This document shows, one piece after another, positions 1-12,933 of a DNA stretch of 64,000 nt. The notes below the pieces were generated by a model that saw only the letters and a list, made by a program, of their open reading frames with translations, was not told where the DNA came from and searched no databases. Made by a program: the position numbers and the translations under genes. Numbering within the stretch: position 1 is the stretch's first letter; each line of letters opens with the position of its first letter. The stretch lies in assembly GCA_932294295.1 (NCBI GenBank), contig OW028581.1, positions 18,651,162 through 18,715,161 of the forward strand, in the 5' to 3' direction. The stretch comes from Alitta virens (lineage: Eukaryota; Annelida; Polychaeta; Phyllodocida; Nereididae).

Positions 1-2063
1 GCAATGGGCTTTTTGTAGGTAACACAAGCAGACAGTCTAACAACTAGTGGTTGGTTTAGACTGTCTTACTTGTGGCTCCCTCTGCTCTACTAATAAGTCA
101 ACTCAGGCTGTTCTTCTCTTGTTGACTTCAGGACTTCGAGAGACACAAATTTGTTGTTGTGATGCCTCGATATTTCTTTTAATAGAATTTAGTATTGTAC
201 TCTCTTTGGTTTGTTAAAGACCGAGCTGCAGCAGGTCGAAATTGCTACCGCAAAGCAATAAAACGCTGATTGGCTGCTTGCTGGACACTGGGCAGTTAGT
301 CCCGCCTCAATAAAGCCACCCTTCTCCATATTGATGCTTGGCTGAACAGGGTTTGTTTACATCTGGTCAGTTCAAGTTCTAATGACTGAGTGGATAAGCA
401 ATGCAATACACAGTTGATATTTCTCATTAATAGTTTGGTTTTGAAGAAAAGAAAATTATCAGCAATTATGAAACTTATACTCCAACTCCTTGACAACAAT
501 GACTTTGAAGCATACATATTTCATATCTGGCTTCATGCTATAATTACACATTATAGCCTCATAGTATGTCCGCATAATAAACTTAGTCATGAGGAACTCC
601 TTGAAATAGCTAATGATTACATAGATAATTTGCAGCAACTAAACAATGAAGATAAATTTAAGACCATCATGAAAACAAAAGAGCCTGAGTTGTTAAAATC
701 CCTTGAAATTTGTGTACATGTATATACTTTCCTATTAATGTTCTCATTACCTGTGTGTTAGATCATTTGTTATGGATAATATAAAGATATAACAAAATTG
801 AACTTTAAATTGAAAAGTCTATATTATTATGTCGCTGTTGTATTGTAACAAATCTTTATTGTAGCTGGAACCTAGGTTTATTTACTACTTTTCTAATATT
901 CTTTTATTTTCGGTTTACAGTGTGACACAATGAATGACATGAAGCTGTCAAATAAAAGATATATATTTAACATCTAGCTGCTATGATATAATTAGACATT
1001 TATTAAATTACAAACTTTATGCAATCTTAATCTTTATTTCATAGATTGTGGGGCTTCCTTTGAAGTGACCACCAACTCTTGTGCTTTTGTTGGGGGTAAT
1101 CTAGTGTAGAGAACAATGCAAGTTGCATCATCATAGAAATATTTGAATTTGACTCCAAATATCAGTTATGAAATCAGTTGATACTGCCTTTGAAACAAGA
1201 TGTGTAACAGAGCTGATTTTACAGACAGTCAGTCCATTAACTCTTGGTCAGTCTAAGTTGTACCTCAGGACAATTCACACCAAGCCCTTATTCTGGCAAT
1301 AACAGGACTATTGTTTTATCATATACCATATAGAAAGAGATTACCAGAAGAAAGGTAAGACTGCTTTATGTAGATACAAGTGGAATTGTATGCATCCTTG
1401 CTATTGCCTATATATATATATGATATAATATAATATCTATAAGAGGATTGGGGTATGCACTTCACCCCCGCGGTTTCTATGCAAATGAGAACTATTTTTA
1501 GAGGTCAGTAAGCTTATGAGGGTTGTTGTACCATGGTAACAGCTTATTGAAATGTCATTCAAGGGCCTGTCAATCAAATTCTGGAAGATGTCTGCATAAT
1601 TCTACATATAATTCATAATATCTCAACTTATACACCAAATATAATTAAGAGAGTGGCATAATTCGTTTCTGCATAAATTGTTGAATCTGCAGATACCAAA
1701 TTCATATGGCTTTATTGCATTGTGTGTTGTTGATATTGGGAAATTGTGTGAAATATTCAGAGATGTTTCCCCTTTGAGGGGCTGGAACCAAATGAGGCCT
1801 CTGAGCTGCTATCCCCTTTTATAGTCGTGGCTCGGTCTTTAAATATGATCCGAGTATTGAATGAGCATTACCTGAGGTACAGGTTTAAAGTGCATTTAAT
1901 ACAACTTGAATTTCCTCAAAAAAAAAAAAATTTCCAATGGTCACAGCAGCATTTTTGTGATGAGACCGAGATTTATTGAGTCATGGCCTATCGTCTGGTA
2001 ATCTCATTAAAATGCTGTAGTAATTTTAATATTTAACTTTTTTTTTTTTTTTTTTTTTTTTAG
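1..2063. other. Non-coding leader, probably a dynamin intron
   Basis: No exon is convincing here, and the next feature is a dynamin exon, so this is most likely intronic. A short hairpin lies at about 25-82, where AGACAGTCTAA is answered by TTAGACTGTCT. An open frame at 390-761 (plus strand) has a lysine/leucine-rich helical stretch but no recognisable domain and AT-driven composition; I treat it as chance or a decayed repeat. A (TA)n run lies near 1,411-1,425. The segment ends with an unusually long T tract (2,039-2,061) that forms the polypyrimidine tract of the following acceptor. Confidence 0.5.
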
Positions 2064-5000
2064 AGCTCAGCAAAGAGCGGAAAACGTTGGAAAGAAAAGA
2101 GTTGGTAACCAGGTAACCAGTTCGGTGAATAATCTTTATCTATTTTGTGTTTCCATGGCGATGGGTCTTTGCTTTGCTCACGGTTTACTTGCTTTTAAGG
2201 ACTAAACTCAGCACTGGTGATGATATGTTGGATGGTTAAGTAACAATTCTTCGACTTCTGTAATTTCTATGGATTCAGCTGATGATTTATGTAATCATAA
2301 TTTGTATAAGTTGTTAGACTACAGTAGATCTGAGAAAATAAATTAATACTATTACTAATAATTAGGTTAAATTCATATTTGTTAGTTATTTTTTATAAGC
2401 ACAGAATTTCATTTATTTTATTTTAATAGCATTTATAAATATCAATGTGTTCCATTTAATTATTTTGTGTGTTGTTTAACAGTCAAGAATATTTATCAAG
2501 TTTTTGTGGTTATAGGATTGAAACTGTTCGGTTTTCATAAAAATTATTTAAATTGCTGAGAAGGAATGTGTCAGCTTTGTATTGTTAACATCATAATGAA
2601 AAACAAAAGCTAAACATAAGCGTCGGCACAGTCGTCAGGTAGCAATGTTAATCATTGATTAAACTACCCTAGTCTGATAGAACTGGCTTTCGCTGAGTCT
2701 TGCGAGGCTGTCTGCTCGGGCTAAACTACGCAGTATATTAAGAATAATAAGACAGTTTGTAGCGCACTCCGCAAAAACAAGCGAATGCTCTGCTGGTCAG
2801 ACCTGTATTTGCTTAACAACGGTGAATGTCTCCTCTCACGTTAGCGAATGTTTCTAGCCAATAAGAAGCCTTCTCATCAGCAGATATTCAATGTTTCCAC
2901 GTCTGAATGCTACTGGGTCTGAAGCTTGGTCTGTTAATATGACCAGCTGCCTGAGGCAGATGTAGTGATGAGATGATTAGGCTGCTTGGAGTCCACACCA
3001 TGTTACACATTTACGCCATGGATGGGGTCTTATATTTTACTTGCCTTAGCATAAACACCCAGTACAAGGCACCTCCAATTTATTGTCTCACGCAATTAAC
3101 ACCATCTGATGTAGCTCATGAAGAATGCCTGAGCCAGGGATAGAACCCTGGACCTTCAGCAGAACTGAGCGTTCCCAGTATCTGTGGAGTAAGCTGCATA
3201 TTTCAATAATTAAGTTGCTGGCTGATGTCTGTGGTGTATGTCTGTTATTGGTTCTTTTAGACAGTTTATTAAGGCCGTCCTTCGTTTATACAACAGCTAG
3301 CTTAATGGTTAGGTGCTTAGTGTGCGATGTAATTGTATTTGAGTCATTTTAAGATAAATTACTCGTAATATTATTTACTATTATTGTCAGCATCAGTTTC
3401 CATAGTAACCTTTGTTATCATTACTCCTGCAGCAGGGATTCAAGGTGCTATTTTTTTTTATTATCTTCGTGATAAAATATTCTCTCCATCTGAAATCAAA
3501 CCTTTTTCTCATCTAATATCTGATTTTACGGTCATGGAATGATCAATTAATGTTATGTCTGTATTCTATCACTTCAGAAATTTTCTTTTTTGGTGTTGTG
3601 TGACCTAGAAAAGAAAAAGAATATGATTGTGTTTATGGCGATTTCATCCCAAATGTGATGTGGGATTTTGTGTATTTCATTTCTTTATTTTCTGTCGTTT
3701 TTGTGAAGTGTATAATTAGTATGAATAGTATTCATTTTTTTAAAGGTATGTGCCTTGAAACAATGATTTAGTTATGTTCACAAATTATGGGTAGAATATT
3801 CTACTTAATAATGCTTGTGATTTTAAAACGATTCATCACATCTTTTTCGCATTTTGTAAACTGACTGATATTCCACACTTCATTTATTTGTTTTGATGAA
3901 TCAACTGCGATGTTCCGAAGCTTTTGGTTCTTATTTCACAATACATAAGTAATTGCAAAAGAAATGCCTGCAATTTATCTAGATGTTTGTCATTTAAGGC
4001 ATGAATTTAGGATAATTGGATGTTTTTAATCCAAATAAGAATTCACAAAACTGATTTTCCGGGACATATCATTAGCAGGTTGTGTTGTCTGTGAAATCAT
4101 TTTACATCGTTAGTTTATTCAATTGTTGTGGGAGAACATTGACGGAATTATGAAATAAACATCTGATTTTTTGCCTAATCGGGAACTAACAAAGCACTGA
4201 GATAGCTGGATTAATCGGTGACAATGTCTTCAAAATCTTATGAACAATTTCTTTTGCCATGGTAACTCGATATATTGAAATAATAAACAATTGAACGTAA
4301 TTTAACGAATGATAAATTATATTATTATAATCTAAAGTAACTCATTGTATCTGCTCTTGCCATTGGCTATTAACAATAATTAATGCAATTTGACATGTTT
4401 TGGTAATTTTTGTTTTTATTTTAATCGTCCCATAGGTAATCCGTAAGGGCTGGCTGTCATTGCATAATGTGTCTGTTCTAAAAGGAGGCTCAAAAGAATT
4501 CTGGTTTGTCTTGACATCAGAACTTCTCATGTGGTTCAAAGATGATGAGGTTGGTGCTGTTTTTAATTATATTAAATAATTATATTTTGGGCCACCAGAT
4601 TTTGAAAATAAAAGACTGGAAAAATACAATCTCCATGGCGATCTTGTGCAGTTTAAATCAGCAGTTGGCAAACCAATTTTGATATAGACTTTTATTGCTT
4701 ACATTTGTCTAATTATCTTTAGAAATATTTTCTTTGACAATCATTGTTATCGTAAAACAAAAATACTTCAGGATGGACATAGTAATCTGTTTATGTCATT
4801 TCATGTGAAGCTTTTATTGGACCTTTTTATTTAATTGAGCTGTATCATACATGTATATTAGTTAAGTGTCAGTAATTATAACTAAAATTCATTGTGTAAT
4901 TTCAGGAAAAAGACAAGAAATATATGTTGTCTCTTGACAACTTGAAAGTCCGTGATATTGAGTCTGGCTTTCTATCACGACGACCATCTTTTGCATTGTT

Positions 5001-5955
5001 CAACACCGAAGGAAGGTATGTGAAACCCTAATACTTTATTTTTGGTGATTGTACCAATTTAGCATGAATTAATTGCACAAAACAGCTTTACCAATAAACA
5101 AAAGCATGTGTGCTTGTACCATGTAAATGGTGAATTCAAGAAAGGCAAGTTCTGCTAAGTATTGCTGAAAATTCAATGAAACGATTAATCCTTTTTGATG
5201 TAAGATAGTAAAAGTAATTATTGAAGACATGAATAATATTGTAACTCACCACTGAATTGTAAGTTTTTTGAGAACAAATTCCTGGCTAACTGGCAGAGCT
5301 TTCTTGATGAATTTGTCTATGAAATAATTAACTTTTTTTTAGACAAAATCTTATGTACATGATTGAATGATTGATTAGTTCTAGCATATACCGTCTGTAA
5401 ATTTATTTACTGAATGAAAATAACACTACACCTGATATAACCAATATTAATATATTCAATGATAATTATCCCTTCCCTTATCTAGGAAGTAAGTAGCATT
5501 TCATTTTGTCTAATCATTTAATAACGGAATGAGACTTTTTGCACTGACCTAGAAATAATGTTTCAACTGGTGACGCTGTTGCCTTGTGGTAGGTGGCGTC
5601 ACTGTGAAATGTGGTGCCACCTTGTGGAATAGTTAGTAGTGGTCACTAATTATAAAAGATGCGCACATTTTGTCAAGCTGATTCCCTGCACAAAATCTGT
5701 ATTCCCCAAACCATATCAAGCATATTGTCTACTTCATGTGGATTGGTGAAATGGTATGTGTCACTCATGTTGAGGTGTTAAAAACACTAAATATTGACTG
5801 GTAACACAGATGTGAGTCGGTGAAAAGGCAGACGTATTTTGAACAATTAATCTGAAATAACACAGCAATAGATGATTCACTGACTAACGCCTGTGCCAGT
5901 TAAATAACCACTGGTTACTGTCTGTTATGTGATATTAATAATTTCTGGCCTATTA

Positions 5956-5995
<40 letters not shown>

Positions 5996-8900
5996 TAATA
6001 GGCCAGAAATATATATATATATTAATAACACTTATCAAAGTCAGTTTTCCTTTCGTTTGTGTTATTTTCGTCCTGTTTTCAATGAACTTGTCTTTCCATT
6101 TCACTGCGATAGTGAACATGGTTTCGTTGGTCTTGTCCTGTTTTCATTTGTTTTCATTTATAAAAAAAAAACAAATATTTTACTGACTCCCAAGTTAATA
6201 CTTTTTGCAAGAAATACCAATTAATTAATGTTCAGTTTCAACTTAATTAATTAACCGTTACTGGCGTTTTGATTAACATTTCATACTTTTGTGTATATGT
6301 TCCTACTGAAGCTTTTACTAAGGCATTTCATTTGGGGGATAAATTTGGAAAGTTTATGATGACCGATTGTTTTAAAATTGAAGAAATTGTATGGCAGTTC
6401 GAAAAGCAAACCTTGTTAATGGGAATTTCCCAATGCATCGTAGTTCAGCTTGTGTTCAAATTTCAGGTCGTTTTTGGGCCTTATAAATTTCCCAATTCTT
6501 TTCCTGCACTGATATTGTGGTAATCACTCAGCTATATGCAAACTTGTGTTTCGAAATTAGTTTTATCTGAATTTGGTCTGTTGGTCAATCAACCCAATAT
6601 GCAATATTACATGACACTCATCACAGAATTTGGAATAATTCATCTGAAATAACACAGCCATAGATCTCTAAACAAGGTGTCCTTGATTATTTGTTTACAG
6701 AAATGTTTATCGGGACCACAAGCAGCTGGAGTTGTCCGCAGAATCACAAGACGAAGCCGAAAGTTGGAAAGCGTCGTTACTCCGAGCTGGTGTTTACCCG
6801 GAAAGTGAAAGAGAGGCACAAGAAGGGGTGCGTATATTGGGAAATTTTGTTATTAAGTTGAATATTTGTCATATATTTCCTCTGTTACTTTTATGTGATC
6901 TGATGAAATAGTGCTTTATTGTCTGTTGTATTATGTTAAACAGTGACAAAATGACATATGTAGTCTCTTGAATGAAGACTAACAAAAAATTACATGCAAG
7001 TAAATAACCGAATATCATTTCCTGTCCTTTTCTTTTATTCCATTTCTTAGTTTCTTGTATGCTCGCATGTCTATCTGGCCTGTGTCTATTTTATTTTGTC
7101 CCATAAAATAAATTGATAAAACGTTACTCAAATCAAGTTCCCTAGAATGTCCCTCTGCAGATCTTTTTTTTCTTTTCACAAGTGCGGCACTTAACAGAGT
7201 TGTTATAAAGTTAATCCGATTATGACATATTGTCAACCTTTATTAAATTCCTGCCCTGGTCCCAGAATGGTATACAGAACTTCACTAGACTAAAAAGAGA
7301 ATATTCCTAGCCTGTTGACTGAAATAAGTTTTACTTGATAGTGACCTTTTATTAATTTCTAAAATTCTCTAGCACGAAATTTAAAAAATACTCTGTTGTG
7401 AAATTACTATTTTATATTGACTTTCGTTGTTGTTTTGAAATCGTTTCCTGTTTCTTTGTCTAACTGATTCAAGTACAGTAGACCCTCACAGAAAACGACC
7501 TTATACTATAGAGTGTTATGATATAAAGACAAAAATATACCTTAAGACTGTAACAATAGGACTTGGAAATTATATTTTATGAGGTTCTTCGCAACTGTGA
7601 GGCTCTGCTGTATGTCAACAAAGTACTATCAAACTTGTTCGTATCAAAATATTCGTTCTGAAACAAAATTTAGTCCTGAAAGAAAGTCCTGTGTTCAGAA
7701 ATAATAATTATATTGACCTGTTACTAACAAGTTTGATTGTAATTTATGCGTTGTCATGGTAATATAAAGACATTTATTGTTTATTCTGCTTTGTTTGCTC
7801 TGTTGTAACCCCCGATTAACCGACTATTTATAACTTCTGTTCATTCTATGTTCTTGTGATTTTCAGAATACGGTTAGTATTATAAAATGTGGTTTCTTTT
7901 TTCTCTTAACCATTCTAGATTAGACCTTACAACTATTTTTTTTTCCAATTTGTGTTGGAAAATGTCTAGCAAAAGAACACTTACTAGTTATTGTGCTACT
8001 GGAAACGGGATGTTTACTTTTTGTTATTTCTTAAGACAAAGGCAAAAGATTTATTGTAATTCAATCGCAATTTAAAATCTGACCTGTCTCGAAGAGTTTT
8101 ACAAAGTTTCTTTTTAACCTTTGTAATCAGCACTACATCATCTTTGACAGTGTGTGTCATATTATGAAAATATTCTTGCTGCTGCTTTATTTTGTCTGTG
8201 TGACTTTTAAACTTAAATTTAGAGTTACGTACTTTAACTTGTAGTAACGTTACACCACACATTCTCAATTTAACGTGAAATGCTTTGTGCACATTGGGAA
8301 TATTTCAAAGTTATAAGTCTGTACTTAGTCTTTGAATAGTCAGATGGTTTGATGTAAAACTAACCTCAATGCACTTTTGATGTTATTTTTGGTGAATTGA
8401 AAATAAACTGACAGAGGGTAGGTACCATTACTGATTCGTCAGGAAAAGTGTTCCACCAAACTGGACAGGCAGACTTAAAAATTCCATCGAGTTATTCTTG
8501 AACCTTATAATTAAAGCAATGCTTAATTCTGAGCTGAATTGGCTTATTGCATTCAATCACGCTGATGGAGTAATTATCCTTATGAGAAATTACAAATTTA
8601 ATGACAACCACAAAAGTATATTTGGGGCTTAAATTTGATGATCATCATTGATTCTAAGAGGAATTAATAAATGAGGTTCAAGTTTAATCGGTGCCAGGTT
8701 TGTGTAGTTAGCAGCTGTAACAGTCTTTTTTTTAAATTCGGTTGGGAATTAACTACTTCTGAACTGAGTTGTAGAAAAGTACAAATAGAATTTGGCTAAA
8801 TAACCCAATGGCTATTATGCTTTAGAAAAAGTGTTGTAACAGGTTCCTTTTGTTGAAATGTGGTTGGGATGTTTATAATAATCTTTTTAAATATTATTGA

Positions 8901-11900
8901 CAATGTCTGCCTGTCTATAAACCTCTATGACCTTATTGACTAGCAATGTGATTCGTGCAATACTACCAAAAAAAAAAAGGGATGAAAAATTCCACAAAAA
9001 CATTTTTCATTATTGATATTTTGATCTTGTCAATAATTTGGCATCAACGCACTGTAGTCAATTTGAGTACACAGACAATAAAGATAGATGAAAAGTCAAC
9101 ATAATTACAGAAAAACGAATGCATATCTTGTAATAAATAACTTAGGTGGTGCTTCTGAAGGTTTTTGTATATATTCTATTTAATAAAATATCAAGAAATC
9201 ATTTTGGACAAAATATATTTATTAGATAGAATGAATAGGAGACACTAACAAGTGTGGCCAAATGTTTTTCATTATTGATATTTTGATCTTGTCAATAATT
9301 TGGCATCAACGCACTGTAGTCAATTTGAGTACACAGACAATAAAGATAGATGAAAAGTCAACATAATTACAGAAAAACGAATGCATATCTTGTAATAAAT
9401 AACTTAGGTGGTGCTTCTGAAGGTTTTTGTATATATTCTATTTAATAAAATATCAAGAAATCATTTTGGACAAAATATATTTATTAGATAGAATGAATAG
9501 GAGACACTAACAAGTGTGGCCAAATGTTTAAAAAGTATTTCGGCCTATTATTTAATTGGTACAACATTGCATTTTGCATTGTTAGGGGGTTTGCTTGCTT
9601 AAATCTTCACACTTAAAGCGACGGTTTTTTGATCTTTCGTTTCTCGACGCCGCCGGCCAAACTTTTGCAGTGCCACTCAATTAATAAATCAACAATTATT
9701 GTCTTGGCAAATATGTGTATTGCATCTCAAAGTATCACAGCACCTGTGTTAATTTATTTAAAAAAAAACACTTTCTGGGGGTTTTTTTTTTTTGCTTCCG
9801 ACCGACCGTCTCATGAAAAACAGTCCGAGAAAGTTCCGAGAAACATAAGATCAAAAAACCATGGCCTTACTGATTAAAAGAACATTCAAAATTATTGGGA
9901 AGGACAAGTACCACAAGTACCACTAGAGGTCACTGTCACCGTAGCAGATAAGTATTGTTTGATGACGTCAACTATATTGTGATGTCATCAATGTAATAAG
10001 TAGTGACGTCATCTTATTGTCTTTTCATATGCTACGGTCGTAGTGCTCCCTGTGGGCTCTGTTACTTTTTCTTCCCATTAATAAGATAACAAAGAAAATA
10101 TGAGAAGTGAAATTTCATGTGGCAAGGACTCGGCAGAATAACAAGAGATCTAGCTTGTGATACATTTGTTAAAGGTCACAAGGTGACAAGAAATTCTGGA
10201 AAGAAATTCTAGGTCTAAAAAAAGTCATTCTGGTGATCTGATATTAGGGTATAATGTCTCTCACAGCGGGGTGCAGGTACCAAGGCATGCTTGTTCGGTG
10301 GTCTGCGATAATCCTGACTAACACATGGTGAAGGATTTGATACTGATTAATAAAATCAATACATTTGATATATTATTTCCTTTAATTAGAAAAAGAACCC
10401 AATAATGATTTGCACTCATAATGTTTACCAAATGTAAAGTATCAATTAGTTATAAACATAAAATACATCTGCATGCATTTTATTTGTGTTTTTGTAAGTC
10501 AGATAATTTTGCATGTTTTTTTTTTGTGTGTCAATAGTAAGTTACCTGAGTGTGGTTTGCATTTATTTATGAGTTGCTATAGAGTCATATAATTATTAAT
10601 AGGAAATAGAATTGGGCTGATTTTGGCAGATTTACATCTATCTCTGTGTGACTTAAAGTTTAATGGAAATTCTCACAATTTACTGAATTAGAACATTTAT
10701 GTAATCATTTGTCGTCATCATAAATGTTAAGGGTCAAAAACAGCGCTTGCCTATTTTTAAACATTTGTTATCGTAAGACAGTGTGATACTATTTCTTAAA
10801 GTATCAATTCTGACTTTTGGTAAGCTGAAATGGTACTCAGTTAGTTCATATTTATTTTGACAAATCTTTGTGAAGCGATCTATGCATAGTTCTGGTGTTT
10901 GCTGGATGAACTATACACTCAAAAATTGACATAATTAAGAGAAATAAATGATAAATGGACTCGTTTTATTTGCTTGAAACAGTGAAATGAGAATTAAAGT
11001 ACCCACCTGTCTGTTTCCTCGGAACAAATATAAAATCAGTTATAATGATGATTTTATTTGTGAGAAAAATTTCATAAAATTAATGATTGTGTTTTTCATT
11101 TTTTGAAAGAAGGAGGAGGTATCCATGGACCCTCAACTAGAAAGACAAGTTGAGACTATCAGGAATCTGGTCGACTCTTATTTGAAGATTGTGCACAAGA
11201 GTCATAAAGACATGGTGCCAAAAAGCATCATGCACCTCATCATAAATGAAGTCAAGAATTTTGTGGACGCGGAGTTGCTTGCACATCTCTACTCTCAGGC
11301 GGACCCTGTAAGACATTTTAACTTTTAAATTCTGGGGTAATATTAGTCCTGTGATCGCACCAGTGCTCTAAATTTCAGAGTTCTGAAGTAATTTTATTCA
11401 TTGTAAACGCCGAGTTTAGTTAAATGATAACTTAGAAAATTGTTGTGGCTCTGATTGCTGTGTAAATTGCTACAAGGAAGCATGCACCAGAAATTTTGAG
11501 ACATTTGATTGCACATAGCTGTATTGATAAGACTGTATATATCCTTGTTTCTTCTTCTTTTTTTCCAAAGTGACCTCTGAATTAGCAGATAACTTAACAT
11601 CTGAGGAGGGTTTCTATGACTAACTGTTTATGATTTCGACATGTATAAACATAACAATTTTCATACTGCTGTATTTGTCAGAACTCCATCATGCAAGAGT
11701 CAGAAGAAGAGGCACAACGTCGAGAGGACATGCTTAGAATGTATCACACGATGAAAGAAGCGTTAAGCATCGTGTCGGAAGTGTCCTCTAACACCATCTC
11801 AACCCCATTGCCGCCTCCTATTACGGATGATTGGGTCGAACCTGCGCCTCCTTCATCTAATGGGTAGGTGCCGTTCTCCTGAAGTTACTCTCTAAATGTT

Positions 11901-12933
11901 ACTCTCTTCATTGTTATTGGTGTAAAGAGAAGACTTATGTCAGTCCATTAATTTCATGATTATCCAGAATTGTTCGGTGATGCCATCTATTCAGTGATGT
12001 TATTCCTGTTTATATTAAGTGATTACGTTCTGCCCTCTGGTGCTTTTTATCCCCATTAGGCTCTTATGCCATTTAGTTTTGCTTGGAAATGTTTGCTACA
12101 GTGCGTTTTTGTACATTTGTTTGTGAGACATAGTATAATACCAGTCCTATCTAATTCTAAGCGACCTTAATTAATAATTAGCACTTGTTCATATGTAAGC
12201 CGGAAAAGTGTTTGGGTTGAATAGTTATGTCTTTCCTGTTAATTGTGGAAGGATTACTCAAGCTCACAATTATTACTTGTCTGAGTGGTATGATAATAAA
12301 TGAGATTATGCTTATAGTCGTATTGGTGTTATTAAAAGTTATAAGAAATTGTCTTATTATACCAGTCCTATCTAATTCTAAGTGACATTACTTAAGAATT
12401 AGCACTTGTTCATAGGTATTATGTAACAATTGGTTGTAAAAATTGTCTTCTTCCAGATTTATGCCAAATAACAGAGGGCCATCCCCTGCAATGGGACGCA
12501 GACCATCTCCCGCTCCTCCCGGCGGGGCCGCTGTCAAACCCTCATTTCCATCACGGCCCGCTCCATCTGTGCCCTCGCGCCCCGCACCCGGTTTGCCCCC
12601 ACGCCCTGGAGGTAACAATACTGGTCTCCCGCCCCCTCTTCAACCACAGCAAACAGGGAGCTAGTGAGTATCTTTGCAATGTCATAGCAATTCATAATTA
12701 CAGTACTTCGAACCCACTTTAACATGCTGAGATATTTTGTCACTTTCATTGTGTCTCGCACAACTGCTGTGTGAGTTTAAAAGAACAAATAGACCAGAAT
12801 AAGTACTTCTTATGCAGTTGAGTTTTATGTAGCATGGCTAGTTGTGACTAATTGATTGATGCCTTCTAATTTCAGCCCCTCTATTCCTCCAAGGATACCG
12901 GATCGACCTGGAATTCCTACACGACCCCGTTGA
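2064..12933 (+). CDS. DNM: Dynamin, 3' part: stalk end, PH, GED and proline-rich domain (5' exons outside the window)
   Basis: Dynamin is a large GTPase that polymerises on membrane necks and drives fission in endocytosis. Exons read: 2064-2112 (end of stalk; start could be 2066), 4436-4549 and 4906-5015 ([25 protein letters not shown]), 6701-6827 ([12 protein letters not shown] through AGVYPE), 11110-11307 ([22 protein letters not shown]), 11682-11863 ([18 protein letters not shown]), 12457-12663 and 12876-12933 (proline-rich tail, stop TGA 12931-12933). All junctions keep phase and use GT-AG. The tail holds PxxP/PxRP motifs such as [12 protein letters not shown], typical SH3 ligands for amphiphysin/endophilin-type partners. 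It is much shorter than the mammalian tail. The GTPase domain must lie upstream. A candidate AATAAA is at 13,099. Exon order and spacing match classical dynamins (shibire, DNM1-3), not dynamin-related DRP1, which lacks a PH domain. Confidence 0.95.
2888..3175 (-). repeat. Dispersed repeat family B, copy 1 (probable tRNA-derived SINE)
   Basis: It begins GAATGCTACTGGGTCTGAAG, continues GACCAGCTGCCTGAGGC and ends GCCAGGGATAGAACCCTGG. The copy at 61,118-61,400 has the same three landmarks in order. The end is an inverted tRNA T-arm/B-box, so transcription would run on the minus strand. It lies in a dynamin intron. Confidence 0.6.
5941..6010. repeat. 70-bp perfect palindrome with (TA)15 core
   Basis: The outer 20 bases, starting ATTTCTGGCC and ending GGCCAGAAAT, are exact reverse complements, and the centre is 15 TA dinucleotides. 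It lies in the dynamin intron between the second PH exon and the exon at 6,701. It can extrude a cruciform or hairpin. Confidence 0.9.
9003..9526. repeat. Exact tandem duplication, 2 x 262 bp
   Basis: The block starting TTTTTCATTATTGATATT at 9,003 recurs at 9,265 and both copies end GTGTGGCCAAATG (9,264 and 9,526). I found no difference between them by eye. The unit is AT-rich, has no open frame of note and lies in the dynamin intron before the GED exon. Identity implies a recent duplication or an assembly artefact. Confidence 0.9.
9620..9866. mobile_element. Inverted-repeat element (MITE-like)
   Basis: The motif GGTTTTTTGATCTT followed by GTTTCTCG near 9,623-9,648 recurs inverted near 9,838-9,862. 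The arms enclose about 200 bp with no coding sequence. TTAA occurs on both outer flanks, but the distance to the arms differs, so the true ends and target duplication are unclear. Confidence 0.5.
9915..10055. mobile_element. Palindromic MITE-like element carrying three CRE-like sites
   Basis: Imperfect inverted arms (CACTAGAGG...ACCGTAGCA on the left; the complement of CACAGGGAGC...ACCGTAGCA on the right) enclose a near-palindromic centre. The centre contains TGACGTCA at 9,963-9,970 and 10,004-10,011 and the variant TGATGTCA at 9,980-9,987. TGACGTCA is the consensus binding site of CREB/ATF bZIP factors. Whether these sites are used is unknown; they may simply be part of the element's palindrome. 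Confidence 0.55.

Noticed and set aside
390..761. Open frame of 123 codons on the plus strand with a helical, Lys/Leu-rich stretch
   Set aside because: AT-driven composition, no domain, no splice context and probable position within a dynamin intron. Most likely chance.
5925..6186. Open frames over the TA palindrome on both strands
   Set aside because: They are translations of (TA)n and its flanks, giving IYIYIY repeats.
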